Assembly: GCA_028583685.1 (NCBI GenBank)
Contig: JAMXIF010000058.1
Span: forward strand, 10,495,086 to 10,559,085
Reading direction: 5' to 3'
DNA length: 64,000 bases
Source of the DNA: Petaurus breviceps papuanus
Lineage: Eukaryota > Chordata > Mammalia > Diprotodontia > Petauridae
A program made the translations under genes and the position numbers. Shown here in pieces: positions 12,013-22,404 of this stretch. The notes under the pieces are model-generated. The model had not been told where the DNA came from. It ran no database searches and was given only the letters and a program-made list of their open reading frames with translations. Every line of letters starts with the position of its first letter. Position 1 is the first letter of the stretch.

Positions 12013-12262
12013 GGGGCCAGCTAGGAGGCGCAGGGTATAGAAGGCTGGTCCTGTCAGGAAGACTCATTTCCCTGAGTTCAAATGCAGCCTTAGACACTTA
12101 CTAGCTGTATGACCCTGGGCAAGTCTCTTAACCCTGTTTGCCTCAGTTTCCTTATCTGTAAAATGAGTTAGAAAAGGAAATGGCAAACCACTCTAGTATC
12201 CTGGCCAAGAAAACCCCAAATGGGGTCAAAGTTGTACACAACTGAAAAACTACTGAACCAAA
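12013..12262 (+). repeat. tRNA-SINE with RTE/BovB-like tail
   Basis: The tRNA-type head (gggccagctaggaggcgcag) is followed by gaaatggcaaaccactc, aaaaccccaaatggggtc and a cacaactgaaaaactactga end. This tail resembles the 3' end of RTE/BovB LINEs, implying mobilisation by an RTE element. Confidence 0.82.
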
Positions 12263-12295
12263 ACATAGTATAGACATACTAGGAAACCCAGCAGG

Positions 12296-12415
12296 ACTAG
12301 GAATCATAAGATCTATGTTCCAGCCCAACCTAGGGTCTAAACAACTTAAATGGCATTTAGTACGTGGCTGAATCTGTTTCTTCATCTGTAAACTGGGGAT
12401 AACAACATTACTCCT
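12296..12415 (+). repeat. MIR-class fragment
   Basis: It contains the MIR core-end bases ttcttcatctgtaaactggg followed by gataacaac. Only the central part is recognisable. Confidence 0.5.
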
Positions 12416-12439
12416 TCATCTCTCTATTTCTTTATATCT

Positions 12440-12545
12440 TTTCTGTGGAGTGTGACTTTTAAAGAATATTTTTGAAACTGTATTTCAATATAATTGGTTT
12501 CCTTTGTGATTCTACTTATTTTAATTTAATAATTGTGATTTAATT
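12440..12545 (+). mobile_element. hAT-like DNA transposon fragment
   Basis: The block tatttcaatataattggttt with cctttgtgattct matches the interior of the fuller copy at 32,107-32,303. Both ends are missing. Confidence 0.5.
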
Positions 12546-13214
12546 GTAATTTAATTTTATATTGCTTCCTAGATCCTGAGATTTCATTATGTCTATGCTG
12601 GGAGTTGGAGACTCCATCACTTCCTTGGGGGGAAGTGTTGTTTTAAGTATGCTACCAGATGGCACTGCTCAGGCATTAAGACTTTAGCATTCTTCTGACT
12701 TGTTTGTCAGCAGTATTGTTTCTGTTTCCTGACTTGCAGCCCTGAGCTGATGGAGCAGCAAAAGAAATGAAGATGTAGACTCACACTGTCCTGGGATGTG
12801 AGAGAAGAGAGTTTTGGGAAGCAGGTGATGGACTGGTTAATTTTAATGCATCGTTATTTACTTTGCATTCTATTATAGAGGAATGCTCTTTTACCTTACT
12901 ATGATGTCATGTGTAGTAGTGGCAAGGTCAGAGAGATTCAGTGGGGATAATGGTGGACTCATCAGCAGTGGCTTTGAGTAGATGATGTCTCCAAATAGGT
13001 TCTAGGAATCTGAATGTCCTAGTAGGACATTCTATTCATCTTTGTGTTGCTCATGGGGCTTAGTATTTGAATAAATATTTGTACTCAATAAGTATTTGTT
13101 GAAGGAATGAATAAATGAGAGAAAGATAACCTGAGGTAGGGTCCAGAGGGAGGCTTGGGGCTTGGCTGAGAGAAATCACAGGGAACAGAGAAGAATCTAA
13201 AGAATCAGGAATTA
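12546..13214. other. No gene or repeat recognised
   Basis: Intergenic DNA with no signal I can name. Confidence 0.4.
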
Positions 13215-13887
13215 TAAAAAACAGAAAAGGGCCTACATGTTCAAAATATTTATAGCAGCCCTTTTCATCATGGCAAAATGCTGGAAACTGAGAGGATGTC
13301 CATTAACTAGGGAATGGCTGAACAAGCTGTGACATATGAATGTAGTGGAATACTATTATGCAATAAGAAATGATGAATAGGCAGATTTTAGGAAAACCTG
13401 GAAAGAGTTGCACGAACTGATACAAAGTGAAATGAGCAGAACCAGAAAAACACAGTACACAATATCAGCAACTTGTGTGATGATCAGCTATGAATGATTC
13501 AGCTCTTTTCAGCAACACGATGATCTAAGACAAGAACAAAGGAATCCTGAAGGAAAATGCTATCCACATTCAGGTCAAGAACTGATAAACTCTGAATATA
13601 GATCAAGGCATACTTATTTTATTCTTTTTTGTGGTTTTTCCCACCTTTTTGTCTGTTTCTTCTTTCACAAGTGTGACTAAAATAGAAATATGTTTTACAT
13701 GATAGCATATGCATAACCTATACCAAATTCCCTACCATTTTAGGAAGAAGGGAGGGGAAAGAAGGTGGGAGAAAATTTTGAAACTCAAAATCTTGTAAAA
13801 ATGAATGCTAAAAATTGTCTTGTATGTAATTGAGGAAAAAATACCATTACCCCCCCCCAAAAAAAAAAAAACAAAAAGAAAAAAGAA
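13215..13887 (+). mobile_element. L1 3' end (ORF2 C-terminus, 3' UTR, A-rich tail)
   Basis: It reads in the L1 sense: atttatagcagcccttttc, then a block encoding the L1 ORF2 C-terminal WKLRGCP-like region, tggaatactattatgc, and gaaatgagcagaaccag. The 3' UTR (tttgaaactcaaaatcttg) and an A-rich tail at 13,855-13,887 follow. 5'-truncated and dead. Confidence 0.88.
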
Positions 13888-14733
13888 GAACCAGGGATCT
13901 TGCTGCTCAGGGATTGCTTTGGCTTTGGTCTAGATCAAGAGTTCCCTACCTGCTGAACCTGTAGGTGATCCAGAAGAGATCTTCAAATCCATATTGACAC
14001 CAAGTGAAGTCATTTTGATCTTTATTTAGTTTCCACAAAGTATAGTCTGTGATTTAGCATATAATGTGGGTTTCTAGCAAAGTCTGGGCATTTTGCATGA
14101 GACTTCTAACTGGTAGAGAAAATTATGACATTGGAGCTTGATGTGGATGAGGAGAGGACTTTTGAGAGTTTTGGAGAGGAAGGATAACTGTCTGTTCCTT
14201 CTTCATGAAAGGTCTTATATAATTCCAGACCTTCACTGAGTCCAACTTCTGATGCTTGGGGAAAGAAGTACTTTGGAAAGCATAAACATGTAGGGGAAAC
14301 TGGCTTCTCACCACACCCCTGCTTTCTGACTTAGTTCCCTAGAGACTTTGGGGAATTTTCCCTTGGGTGATAATGGGGGCCTCTTTCTCTAGATTTAATT
14401 TGAGATATTTCACTCCCAGAGAGAGAACTAATTCACTCTGTGCATTTTCTGGTATATTTGAATCTGTATGACTTATATATTTTCTGTTTGGTATCTATTT
14501 GGATAAATGGGCTTACTTGCTGACTGCTACTTGTGATGGTCTTTGGTATAACCAACTTTTTGTGGGAAGGTTCTAAACTTGTAGGTATAAGCTAAGAGCT
14601 CTGTCACCTTCCTTCCTATAAGAGTCACTGACAAGGGAAATGAGTAACTTTTTGTTTTGAGCAAATTGTGACCCTAGACCAGGAATATTTGGGGGGCGGG
14701 AACAGATATATTTCTAGTCTAGTGCCCTTCTCA
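13888..14733. other. No gene or repeat recognised
   Basis: Intergenic DNA. The 63-codon antisense frame at 14,123-14,314 has no domain. Confidence 0.4.
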
Positions 14734-14828
14734 GGATAGGCAGCTAGGTACCACAGTGAAAAGTGCCCAGCCTGAAGTCAGGAAGACTTGAGTTCAAATC
14801 TGACCTGATACTTACTAGCTGTGTGCTA
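14734..14828 (+). repeat. tRNA-SINE interrupted by the MITE at 14,829
   Basis: The body runs from ggcagctaggtaccacag to actagctgtgtgc and stops exactly at the MITE. The expected continuation is not found beyond the MITE, so it was already truncated or has been deleted. Confidence 0.75.
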
Positions 14829-15254
14829 CCGTGTTTCCCCGATAATAAGACACTGTCTTATTATTTTTTTTTGGACAGAAAAACACCAGAGGGCTTATTT
14901 TCAGGGGAGGGCTTATTTTAATGAACATTGACAGCAATTTTAATAAACAGGTAAATGTGAACAAAAAAATGTACCTTTCTTCAATAAGCAAATCACTGGG
15001 GAAGAACAGGATGACGCGCTCACTGCTGCAGCTCTGATTGGATGCAGCTCGGAGCGCGGCGTGCGTTTCACCTGGGGGGGGGGACGGTGCATACAGAGGG
15101 TACCGTAATATAGCATGTAGCGCAGGGGATTACCTTCACTACAGTAGCAATCTCAATAGGGCTTATTTTCAGGGGAGGGCTTATTTTAGAGGAATCTTAC
15201 ACAGTAAGGGGAGGGCTTATTTTAGGGATAGGTCTTATTATCGGGGAAACACGG
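14829..15254. mobile_element. TA-flanked MITE with CpG-rich core
   Basis: Terminal inverted repeats begin CCGTGTTTCCCCGATA and end in the complement, flanked by TA on both sides (14,827-14,828; 15,255-15,256), as for Tc1/mariner elements. A 30-base unit is repeated directly at 14,891-14,920 and 15,159-15,188, with a partial third near 15,207. The centre (15,010-15,130) is CpG-rich. There is no transposase frame, so it is non-autonomous. The superfamily rests on the TA duplication; hAT was considered but no 8-bp duplication was found. Confidence 0.75.
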
Positions 15255-15256
15255 TA

Positions 15257-16309
15257 GTCAATCTAAAATAAGTGACATCTCCACTATCACTATTGGTAAC
15301 CGGCTATAGTTCACTCATACTCAATGAGGCACCTCTCCATTGTCCTTTGGATCTCTCACACTTTTGATTCTTCACAAATCTTAGTATTCAAAATCCCCAG
15401 CCCTGTAACATTACCAGGAGAACACTATTTTTTAAAATGGGGTTTTGCATTCAAGGAACAGCTTAGAAGTTTTAAATGTGAGTCATAGCTGCTTGTTGCC
15501 ATGTGCTTTTCAGTCTTAGAGGATGGGGATAATCTAGAGAGGTGACGCATAAGCAATATGCCTTCTGTCTAAAAGGCTAGCCTATACTTTAGTCATAGCC
15601 TTAGGTCACTAAAATATAGAAAAGAGACACGCTCAAGTTCACCATCAGGACCTTCAGCCAGGTCATAGAGTCCTATTACCAAAATTTAGTTTCCTGGGAA
15701 AACCAAAATTAATGGATAGATGTCAAGTCATCTCATACTAAGGAGTTGAGAGAATAGACTGTGTGCCTAGGCAGAGGATGTACCAAAACCACTTGTTGCC
15801 TTAGGTTTCCTAGTGAACAGAAGACAGGGACATAAAAAGATCAAGGATTTAGGCTCCAAGAAAGCTCTGTTCACCAGCTGGATAGTGGGACGTAGAGATA
15901 AACCATATGGAAAGGATGTGGGACAAAATCTGAATGAAGAGCAAGCTGAGCTTGTGTACACTACTCGGTAAGGGGAAAATGCTAGGTATGCCTCAGTTTG
16001 AGAGGAACAATGTCTGCATTAAGGAGGACAGGATTTATAGGGTACTTGTTTTCTGCCCTATTCTCTGGCTTTGGAAGTTCCAAGGGAACAGTTGCCACCT
16101 ATGTTAATACTATGCATTAGGGGATGGAGACAACTTCATTCAGTATGGGACATACATGTTCCAGAATTGAGGCTAGGGGCCAGTGGGTCTGAGGAAACTT
16201 GTTTCCCCATAGAGTATGGGAAGACTGTTTTAGAATTGGCACTAAGCCACCCCAAAGCTGGCCAGTGACCACAGCTGACATTTGATACCAATGGGGAATG
16301 CTTGAGGAT
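15257..16309. other. No gene or repeat recognised
   Basis: Intergenic DNA. Short frames at 15,767-16,354 carry no recognisable domain. Confidence 0.4.
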
Positions 16310-17085
16310 ATTTAGGGATAACTGAAATAATAAGGAATAAGATAAATAAGACAAAAGTGAAAATCTCTGTCTTCACAGAGCTTAATTCTAATGGAGAACA
16401 GCAGATACATATATAAGTATGTACAGAAAGAATAAAAGAGGTTTCATGTGGAAGGTGATGTGTGAGTAGAGACTTGGAGGAAACTAGGATTCCAAGAGAT
16501 AGAAATGAGGAGGAAATATCCCTCAGGAATGGAGGCTAACCAGTGCAAAGGCATGGAGATGAAAGATGAAGTGTCTAAGTGTGAGGAACAGCATATACGC
16601 CAGACTGCAGAGTGCATGGAGAAGAGTAGTTTTTAAGAGGACTGGAAAGGGAGATTATGAGGAGCTTTGAATGCCAAATATAATAGTTCGTATTTGGTCA
16701 CAGAAATAATAGGGAGTCACTGGAATTTATTGAATAGGAAGATGAGGTGGTCAGATCTGTATCAAATCATTGGTGGCTCTGTAGAGAATGGATTGGAGTG
16801 GAGAGAGACTTAAGGTAGGGAGACCAAATAGAAGAGCATTGCAGTAATCCAGGTAAATGACAAAGGCCTGAATTAGGAACATATATGAGCTAGATTTTGG
16901 TGATAGATTGGATACGTGGGGTGAGTGGTGAGTCAAAGATAACTCTTCCAAGGCTGTGAATTTGGGTAACAGGAAGAACAGTGGTACCCTCCATAGTTGT
17001 AAGAAAGTTTGGGAAAGATAATGAGTTCTGTCTTACAGGTGTTTGAGACATCTACAACATCCAGTTAGAAGTATATTGCAAGAGG
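16310..17085 (-). mobile_element. L2 LINE fragment (3' UTR and RT C-terminus)
   Basis: On the minus strand it translates in part to LIQAFVIYLDYCNALLFGLP (16,751-16,951 frame). This resembles the C-terminal part of CR1/L2-clade reverse transcriptase, followed by the L2 3' UTR toward lower coordinates. Old and broken by several changes. Confidence 0.7.
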
Positions 17086-17497
17086 GAGCTACTTCCACAC
17101 AATAGATACTATTACAGGTAAAGCCGAGTAGAGGCAGATTGGAACCCTCACAAAGGACAGAAATCTTGAGCTTCTTGTGAAGCTGGAGAGAGGTCTCTGT
17201 TGAAGGGTACTTAGTACATGAAGCAAGTGGCCCAAACGGAAGACGCTGATGGAAATCAGGCTACATGTTCGACATCAAGCTACATACGGGGCTAGAGAAA
17301 GATGCCTATACTGAGGTTCCTGAAGGGAAGCAGCCAGATGGGGAAAATGAACAGACATTGCAGTGATGGAACTGAAAGTGGTGGTGGGAAAGTAAAAGGT
17401 TGACATGGCAGAGGACAAAGGAACCAAGGACTCATGCTGTGTGAGTTCCTGTGGAAAATTTCCCTCTGATTTTTACAGGCAGGTATGAATCTTTTTT
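17086..17497. other. Unassigned sequence
   Basis: It lies just beyond the L2 fragment and may be a more diverged part of it. No exon or motif seen. Confidence 0.35.
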
Positions 17498-17896
17498 TTA
17501 AAACTTGTATAAAAGTTCAATGTTCTTGTTAGCCCGCGGGCTTGGAGGGGTGCCAAGGATGCTTTTCAGGAAGCCAAAGGAGGCGGGCAGACTCACGTTC
17601 CCAGGTCTTGCCTGGGTAGGGATATGTAGCAGAGAAACATTCCCGTGAAAGGAGCTCCCTGAGGTTTTCCTCGGGTCCACACTCAGCAGCATCCCACTGA
17701 CACCGGTTGCTTTCCGAGAGTTTCCATTTCGCAGTTTGAGTCCCGGGATCACGCTCACCATTCCTCGCTCTTCGGCACCGTACTTGCCCAAAGCCTCGCG
17801 TCCTGCCTTCCCTTCCTGGGGTTTATTAAACTGAACAACGCTGAGGGAATCTTTGATTTGTGAATGGTTCTGCACGTGACTCGCCTCTACTGCCAT
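17498..17896 (-). other. 132-codon antisense ORF upstream of SND1 (unproven)
   Basis: An uninterrupted ATG-to-stop frame runs away from the SND1 promoter and begins about 100 bp left of the CpG island. The protein starts MAVEASHVQNHSQ, is Ser/Gly/Lys-rich, and has no signal peptide, membrane segment or motif I recognise. The underlying DNA is moderately CpG-bearing and shows no recognised repeat. It could be part of a divergent transcript from the bidirectional promoter or a chance frame. The start context is weak (T at -3). I do not recognise a family and assign no function. Confidence 0.2.
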
Positions 17897-18036
17897 AAAG
17901 TCAGCACGCGTGTAAATTCCCGCAGGACTTGAGTTTTTACATTCAGTTATTATTGATTTATTTTCTAGACTCAGGGCACTGTACTTCTCCCTGGCCCGCT
18001 AGACTCTGTCTCCCTCTCCACTGGGGATCCTGAAGT

Positions 18037-18056
18037 GGGTAGGGGCGGGGCGGGGG
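18037..18056 (+). promoter_or_regulatory. GC-box run with G-quadruplex pattern
   Basis: Four G runs (GGG, GGGG, GGGG, GGGGG) are separated by loops of 2, 1 and 1 bases. This satisfies the usual intramolecular G-quadruplex pattern and contains overlapping Sp1-type GC boxes. It marks the upstream edge of the CpG island. Folding is predicted only. Confidence 0.5.
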
Positions 18057-18233
18057 TCCGGTGGGGCGTGCACAGAGGGAGGGGCTGCCCTCCCCGCCTT
18101 CCTCCCTGCTCCCATGGCCCCCTGCGCCCCGCCGGCCAGATGCTGACGTGTCCTTCCCTTCCCCACCACGCCTCCGGGCCCCTCCAGACTCTACCACCTC
18201 CCGCTGCCCCCGGAAGTCCCACCCTTCATTTCG

Positions 18234-18241
18234 TGACGTCA
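18234..18241. promoter_or_regulatory. CRE palindrome TGACGTCA
   Basis: A perfect eight-base cAMP-response element, the binding site of CREB/ATF dimers. It lies about 350 bp upstream of the SND1 start codon inside the CpG island. Binding is inferred from the motif alone. Confidence 0.6.
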
Positions 18242-18324
18242 CGGCGAATCAGCTCTGTCAATGTCGCTGGGCGCTCTCATCCCGCTACGAGATCTGGGGG
18301 CGGGGCTCCACCAACAGAGTGTCG

Positions 18325-18366
18325 ATTGGCTTGGGTTCCGGTGGACCGGAGGTTCTGATTGGGCGG
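18325..18366 (-). promoter_or_regulatory. Two inverted CCAAT boxes plus a GC box
   Basis: ATTGG occurs at 18,325-18,329 and 18,358-18,362, 33 bp apart, about three helical turns. The second runs straight into GGGCGG (18,361-18,366). Paired NF-Y sites next to Sp1 sites are typical of TATA-less housekeeping promoters, and the position just upstream of the inferred start fits core-promoter use. Confidence 0.65.
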
Positions 18367-18582
18367 TGGGTGGCAGGTCTCTGGCGCGCTTGCGCGGCGA
18401 GTAGAACGTGTGGCGGCGGCCGCTATAGCGTCTCCTCTTTGCTTCCAGTCCGGGTGCTGGTGCTGCTGGGGACCGATTCCGTCCGTCTGTCCGTCCCAGC
18501 CTCTCGCCCGACAGTCTCATCGCCGTGCCGGCTTCTTCTCCACACCCCAGCCGTTCACTCGGAAAACTCTTCTGCTCCATCC

Positions 18583-18661
18583 ATGGCCTCCTCCGCGCAG
18601 AGTGGCGGCTCCTCTGGGGGACCCGCACTCCCCCCCCCTGCAGCGGGGCATCGTCAAGATG
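18583..18661 (+). CDS. SND1: SND1 coding exon 1 (with one surplus base)
   Basis: SND1 (Tudor-SN, p100) is a cytosolic and nuclear RNA-binding nuclease and coactivator with four staphylococcal-nuclease-like domains, a Tudor domain and a partial fifth SN domain. This exon encodes the N-terminus before the first SN domain. Frame 1 from the ATG reads MASSAQSGGSSGGPA, matching human SND1 as I recall it. LQRGIVKM then follows, one frame out, up to the donor gtgaga at 18,662. The exon is 79 nt; the family expects 78 (26 codons, phase 0). The surplus base lies in the run of nine C at 18,630-18,638. As given, the reading frame would stop early in exon 2. The start was chosen because it is the only ATG preserving the conserved N-terminus; I see no upstream ATG in the inferred 5' UTR. 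Context around the ATG is modest (T at -3, G at +4). Identity is very secure; the extra base is probably a sequence error or allele. Confidence 0.93.
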
Positions 18662-19374
18662 GTGAGAAGTGGGGCCCGGGGCACCCAACCCTGCAACCCT
18701 TCCGACAGCCGTGCCCGGGCCCCGGACCCACCCTGAGCCCTCCTTAAACCAGAGTATGGCACAGGGACTCTTTCTGCCCTCCTAGAACATGGGGCCCTGC
18801 CCCTCGCCCCCTACCCCCTACTCCGGTCAATCACTGTGGGAGAGGGGCTTCTCCTTCCCCCTTCCCACCCTGGAGCCCGAGACAGGAACCCCTTCTTCCC
18901 CTTCCTCTTCACCCATCGCCAACTTTGCACAGAAACTCTTCTCCCCCATATGCTCAGATGGAACTCTGGGACAGTTTTCCCTCCTTCCTTCTCTTGTCTC
19001 TTGGGGACAAGGATACCTCCGCTTTGGCTCCCTGACCTGGAAACTGAAGCAGGAATCCTTAACTGTAATCCAGGACAGAAATCTAACCACCTCCAAACTG
19101 GGGCACACAATCGAGACCTCTTCCCAAGCTCAGAGTCACGCGCAAGGACTCCTCCAGCTTTCCTGTTAGCTGAGGCCCTGGATACTTGCTTTAAAGTCCA
19201 ATGGAGTTTAGAAACGGGGGGTATAACACCTCATAACCCCGACCCCAGTTTTCTCCAGTCCAGGATTGGGATAGGATTGTTCTTTTCTTCTGGCTACCAG
19301 GAGTGACATGTGGACCCAAACACCTCCCCTGTTTCCAAAACCCCATACTCACACACCATATTTGTTTTAGGTTC

Positions 19375-19990
19375 TCATTAATTCTTACTTGATATTAGCC
19401 TCCCTCTCTTTGTGGTCTTTTCTTTCTCCAGTCCATCCTCTACATAAATGCTGAACTAATCTTCCTAAGGCAAATGGGTGACCGTCTCTCTCCTGCTCAA
19501 AAGTTTCCATTGGCCTCTCATAACTTTTAGAATATAACACAACCCCTTTAGGTTACCAGTTAAGGTCTTCCACAATCTCTCTCCTGCCTGCCTTTTAAAC
19601 CTTACTTCAATGTTGCTCTCCATCATGAACTTTTTATTCCTGCTAAACTAAGCTGTTTAGTCTTTCTCAAACTCAGTTGTCCACCTCTGCCAGGCTCTTA
19701 CTTGAGCCTGGTTGCACACCTCTTTTCTTCTCTTTATCAACCTTGTCTTCATGGCTCATTTCTAGTGCCACCTCTTTGGTGAAGTATTCCCTGATTCCTC
19801 CCTGTTCTTAATGTTCTTTGCTTCCTCAGTTTTCCTTGTATGTACTTATTTGTGTATGTGTTGTATCTCCCCATTTGAATGTAAGCTCCTTGAGGGCAGG
19901 GACTTTATTTTTGGTCTTTGTATCTCCAGTGCTTAGAATGTGCCTTGCAAACAGTAGGTGTATAATAAATGTTTGTTGTATTGAATTGGT
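19375..19990 (+). mobile_element. L2 LINE 3' region
   Basis: It has the L2 3' order: aatcttcctaaggcaaatg, a block with ctccattggcctctcataac-like bases, then gtaagctccttgagggcagg and a 3' end tataataaatgtttgttg. It sits at the start of SND1 intron 1, same orientation. Confidence 0.75.
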
Positions 19991-21309
19991 TGAATTTGAG
20001 ACAGGGAAGCCTTCTTCCTTCCAGGACAAAACATGGAAGTTGCCTCTGCTACTGCAAAATGGATGCTTCTTCTCATATGCACATGTGTGAAGGAGTGACA
20101 TGCATGGATTCTTTCTTGGCAGTCTGGGGTCAGACTTCAGTTAGTCTGAGTCCTCACGCTGGGATTTGTTGATTAAGAGAGATAAAAGGTCTTGATAGAC
20201 CTTCCTTCTCCCTCCTCCTCCCTGAATTCGTTTTGACATTTACTTAGTCTTGGTTTGCTTTTTTCAGGAGTCTATTATCCAAGTCTTGATAACTGTCCCT
20301 GCCTGGAAGCCATTCCCCTCCAGACTTCTGTCCTCCACAAATACTTATTAAGCACATTCTAGGACTGAGGGATGGGAGATCTTCAGCCTCAAGGTTACAT
20401 GTCCCTGGAGATCTTCAAGTGCCTCCCTTTGACTAAATCCAAACTTCATAGAATGAATCTCATTAATTAAAAGGCCTTGAGGTTGCAGGTTCCATACCCC
20501 TGTTATGGGTGCTGAAGATACAATAATAAAAATAATATAGACCTTGCCCATATAAGCATCTTATATCTGCCCTTACATTTCCTGGGGTGGAGGCAGGGGC
20601 AAGCAGATGTGACATATACATAGAAGTATAATATAGTGCAGGGAGTATTGGGGACAGAGGAGAGATCTGTATAGAACACTTTTGGAAAAATTTGGAAAGA
20701 AGAAAATGTCTTCAGCAGAATGGGGATAGGGGAAGTGGATTGGAGGAATTGAGAAGCCTGTGTGGTGGCATCTGCACCTTGATTGAAGAAGATTCTGAAA
20801 TGTGGAGAACAACATTGGGGTAGGAGTGGTGGATCCTTTTTGGAACCAGATAGAACTTTTTCAGTTTGACTCTTCCAGTCTTTTTTTTTTTTTTTAGGCT
20901 GTAGAATTGCCACATTTTGTCATTAGTAAACTTAAAATTTACTTTCCTTTTTTTCCCTAGACTTCTCCCCAACTTAGTCCATTCAGAACGCAGAGATTAT
21001 TGCTTTTGCACTCCACTTCCCTTTTCCCCGTCCCCTCCCCCTTGCACTTTATTTTGATCAGTGGGGTCTTAATCCTACCTATTCATCCTACCAAGTTTTA
21101 TTTCCAGGCTTTGAATTTAAGGAGTTTTTAGAATCTTGGACTAGGGTCTTTTTAATCTCACTGAAACACTGATGCCTTCTTAGTAACCCTGGTGTTCTAG
21201 GACCTGACCTCCTTCCTTTGATCATTTCCTGATTTCTTGATCATGATTACTTCTGTTTTCTAATTATTTACTCCGGTTAAACAAACATTTAGCAAGTGCT
21301 TATATGTGT
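19991..21309. other. Intron sequence with weak L2 traces
   Basis: Mostly unassigned. Short L2-like scraps occur near 20,335 and 20,500-20,560. Overlapping antisense frames at 20,348-20,972 are A/T-rich with homopolymer runs and have no domain. Confidence 0.4.
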
Positions 21310-21480
21310 AAATCCTGGCATAGTAGACTGAGAACTGGCCTTGAAGTCAAGAATACCTGGATTAAAGTTTCTTCTCTGAGCTGGACAAGTTTCTTACTTA
21401 ATCTCTTAGTGAACCAGACCATTCTGAGACTATGAATTGCAGAATGGGTATGCATCTGTGTCAATGGAGGGAGTTCCTAC
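21310..21480 (+). repeat. tRNA-SINE with tgaattgcaga tail
   Basis: Diverged copy of the family seen at 735 and 21,755: ccttgaagtcaagaatacc, then gactatgaattgcagaat and ggagggagttcctacat. Confidence 0.6.
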
Positions 21481-21754
21481 ATTAGGTGCACCCTGTGACA
21501 AATAAGGCCAGTCCTCATTCTGTCCCCCCACTTCCTCCAATGCAAGGTTCAGTTCTAGGGACTGCATGAAAAGTTGAAATAAGAAAGTACCTGCCCTCAA
21601 AGAACATTTTTTTCTTTTTCAACTGTGATCCAAGAAATCCTGTTAACTATAAACCACATATGAAATTTTATTATGGTCTATATCTACTGCACTTCTATAA
21701 ACTACCTACTAAAGGTCCCATAGCTTTTGTTCTTAACCAAGAGAATGAAGAAGA

Positions 21755-21975
21755 GTTGAGAGACTTTGTGATGTAATGGTTGGAGAACTGGCCTCTGGGT
21801 CAGGAAGATTCAGGTTAACTGTCTATTATCTGGTGGCTTTGTAACTCTGGGCAAGTCATTTGACCCTCTGAGTCCCTGAGGCAACTTTTGAGGTATAGTT
21901 GCTTATTGCATTGGTATTATTTCCTCACCTGGAGTTTCCCTCACTACTGAAATCACAGACCTATCTCCATCCCCT
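21755..21975 (+). repeat. tRNA-SINE, longest copy of its tail type
   Basis: It runs from gtgatgtaatggttggaga through actctgggcaagtcatttg to the 3' end ctactgaaatcacagacct. This copy shows the whole tail of the family. Confidence 0.7.
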
Positions 21976-22054
21976 TCCCAAATGAAAGTCTTCCTATTTT
22001 CTTGATTTAGGATCACAGGATTTATCTTTGATAGGACTTCTGGGTCTTCCCCTT

Positions 22055-22150
22055 CATTGTATGCATAGTAAACTAAGGCCCAAATACATTTCAATGATTT
22101 GTTCAAGGTTACACAGGATTTTTGTGGTAGAGCCCAGATTCTGATTAGAG
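22055..22150 (+). repeat. MIR-class 3' fragment
   Basis: It contains aggttacacagga followed by gtagagcccagattctga, the MIR 3' half. Confidence 0.55.
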
Positions 22151-22400
22151 GAGGATAGTAGGTGGTATAGTGATAGAGCCCTGGGCCTGAAATCAGGAAG
22201 ACCTGAGTTCAAATTTGACCTCAGACACTTATTAGCTAGTTGTGTTACTCTGGGCAAGTCATTTAATTCTGATTGCCTCAGTTTCCTCATCTGTAAAATG
22301 AGCCAGAGAAGGAAATGGCAGATCACTTCAGTGTCATTGCCAAAAAAAACCCCAGATGGAGTCAAGAAAGGTTGGACATGACTGAAATAACTAAACAGAA
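22151..22400 (+). repeat. tRNA-SINE with RTE/BovB-like tail
   Basis: Full-length copy: tRNA head, then aaatgagccagagaaggaaa, accccagatggagtcaag and an end at ggttggacatgactgaaa. Same family as 12,013. Confidence 0.85.
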
Positions 22401-22404
22401 ATTT

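Larger units (their letters stand above)
18000..18582 (+). promoter_or_regulatory. SND1: SND1 CpG-island promoter and 5' UTR
   Basis: CpG-dense, GC-rich DNA begins near 18,000 and fades near 18,725, in a region otherwise CpG-poor. There is no good TATA box. Elements seen: a GC-box cluster at 18,042-18,056, a perfect CRE at 18,234-18,241, a GC box at 18,296-18,306, inverted CCAAT boxes (ATTGG) at 18,325-18,329 and 18,358-18,362, the latter fused to GGGCGG, and a CGCGC/TTGCGC stretch near 18,385-18,396 resembling an NRF1 half-site array. Transcription probably starts about 18,395-18,450, giving a 5' UTR near 150 nt. I recall NF-Y (CCAAT) and Sp1 sites reported for the human SND1 promoter, which fits. 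The start site is inferred, not seen. Confidence 0.8.

Noticed and set aside
1-18000. PAX4 coding exons expected from human synteny
   Set aside because: No frame shows paired-domain or homeodomain residues; if present, PAX4 lies left of the window.
18061-18747. A 228-codon frame and several other long frames on both strands over the CpG island
   Set aside because: GC-rich promoters lack stop codons by composition. The true product here is SND1 exon 1, and these frames run through the CCAAT/GC boxes and past the splice donor.
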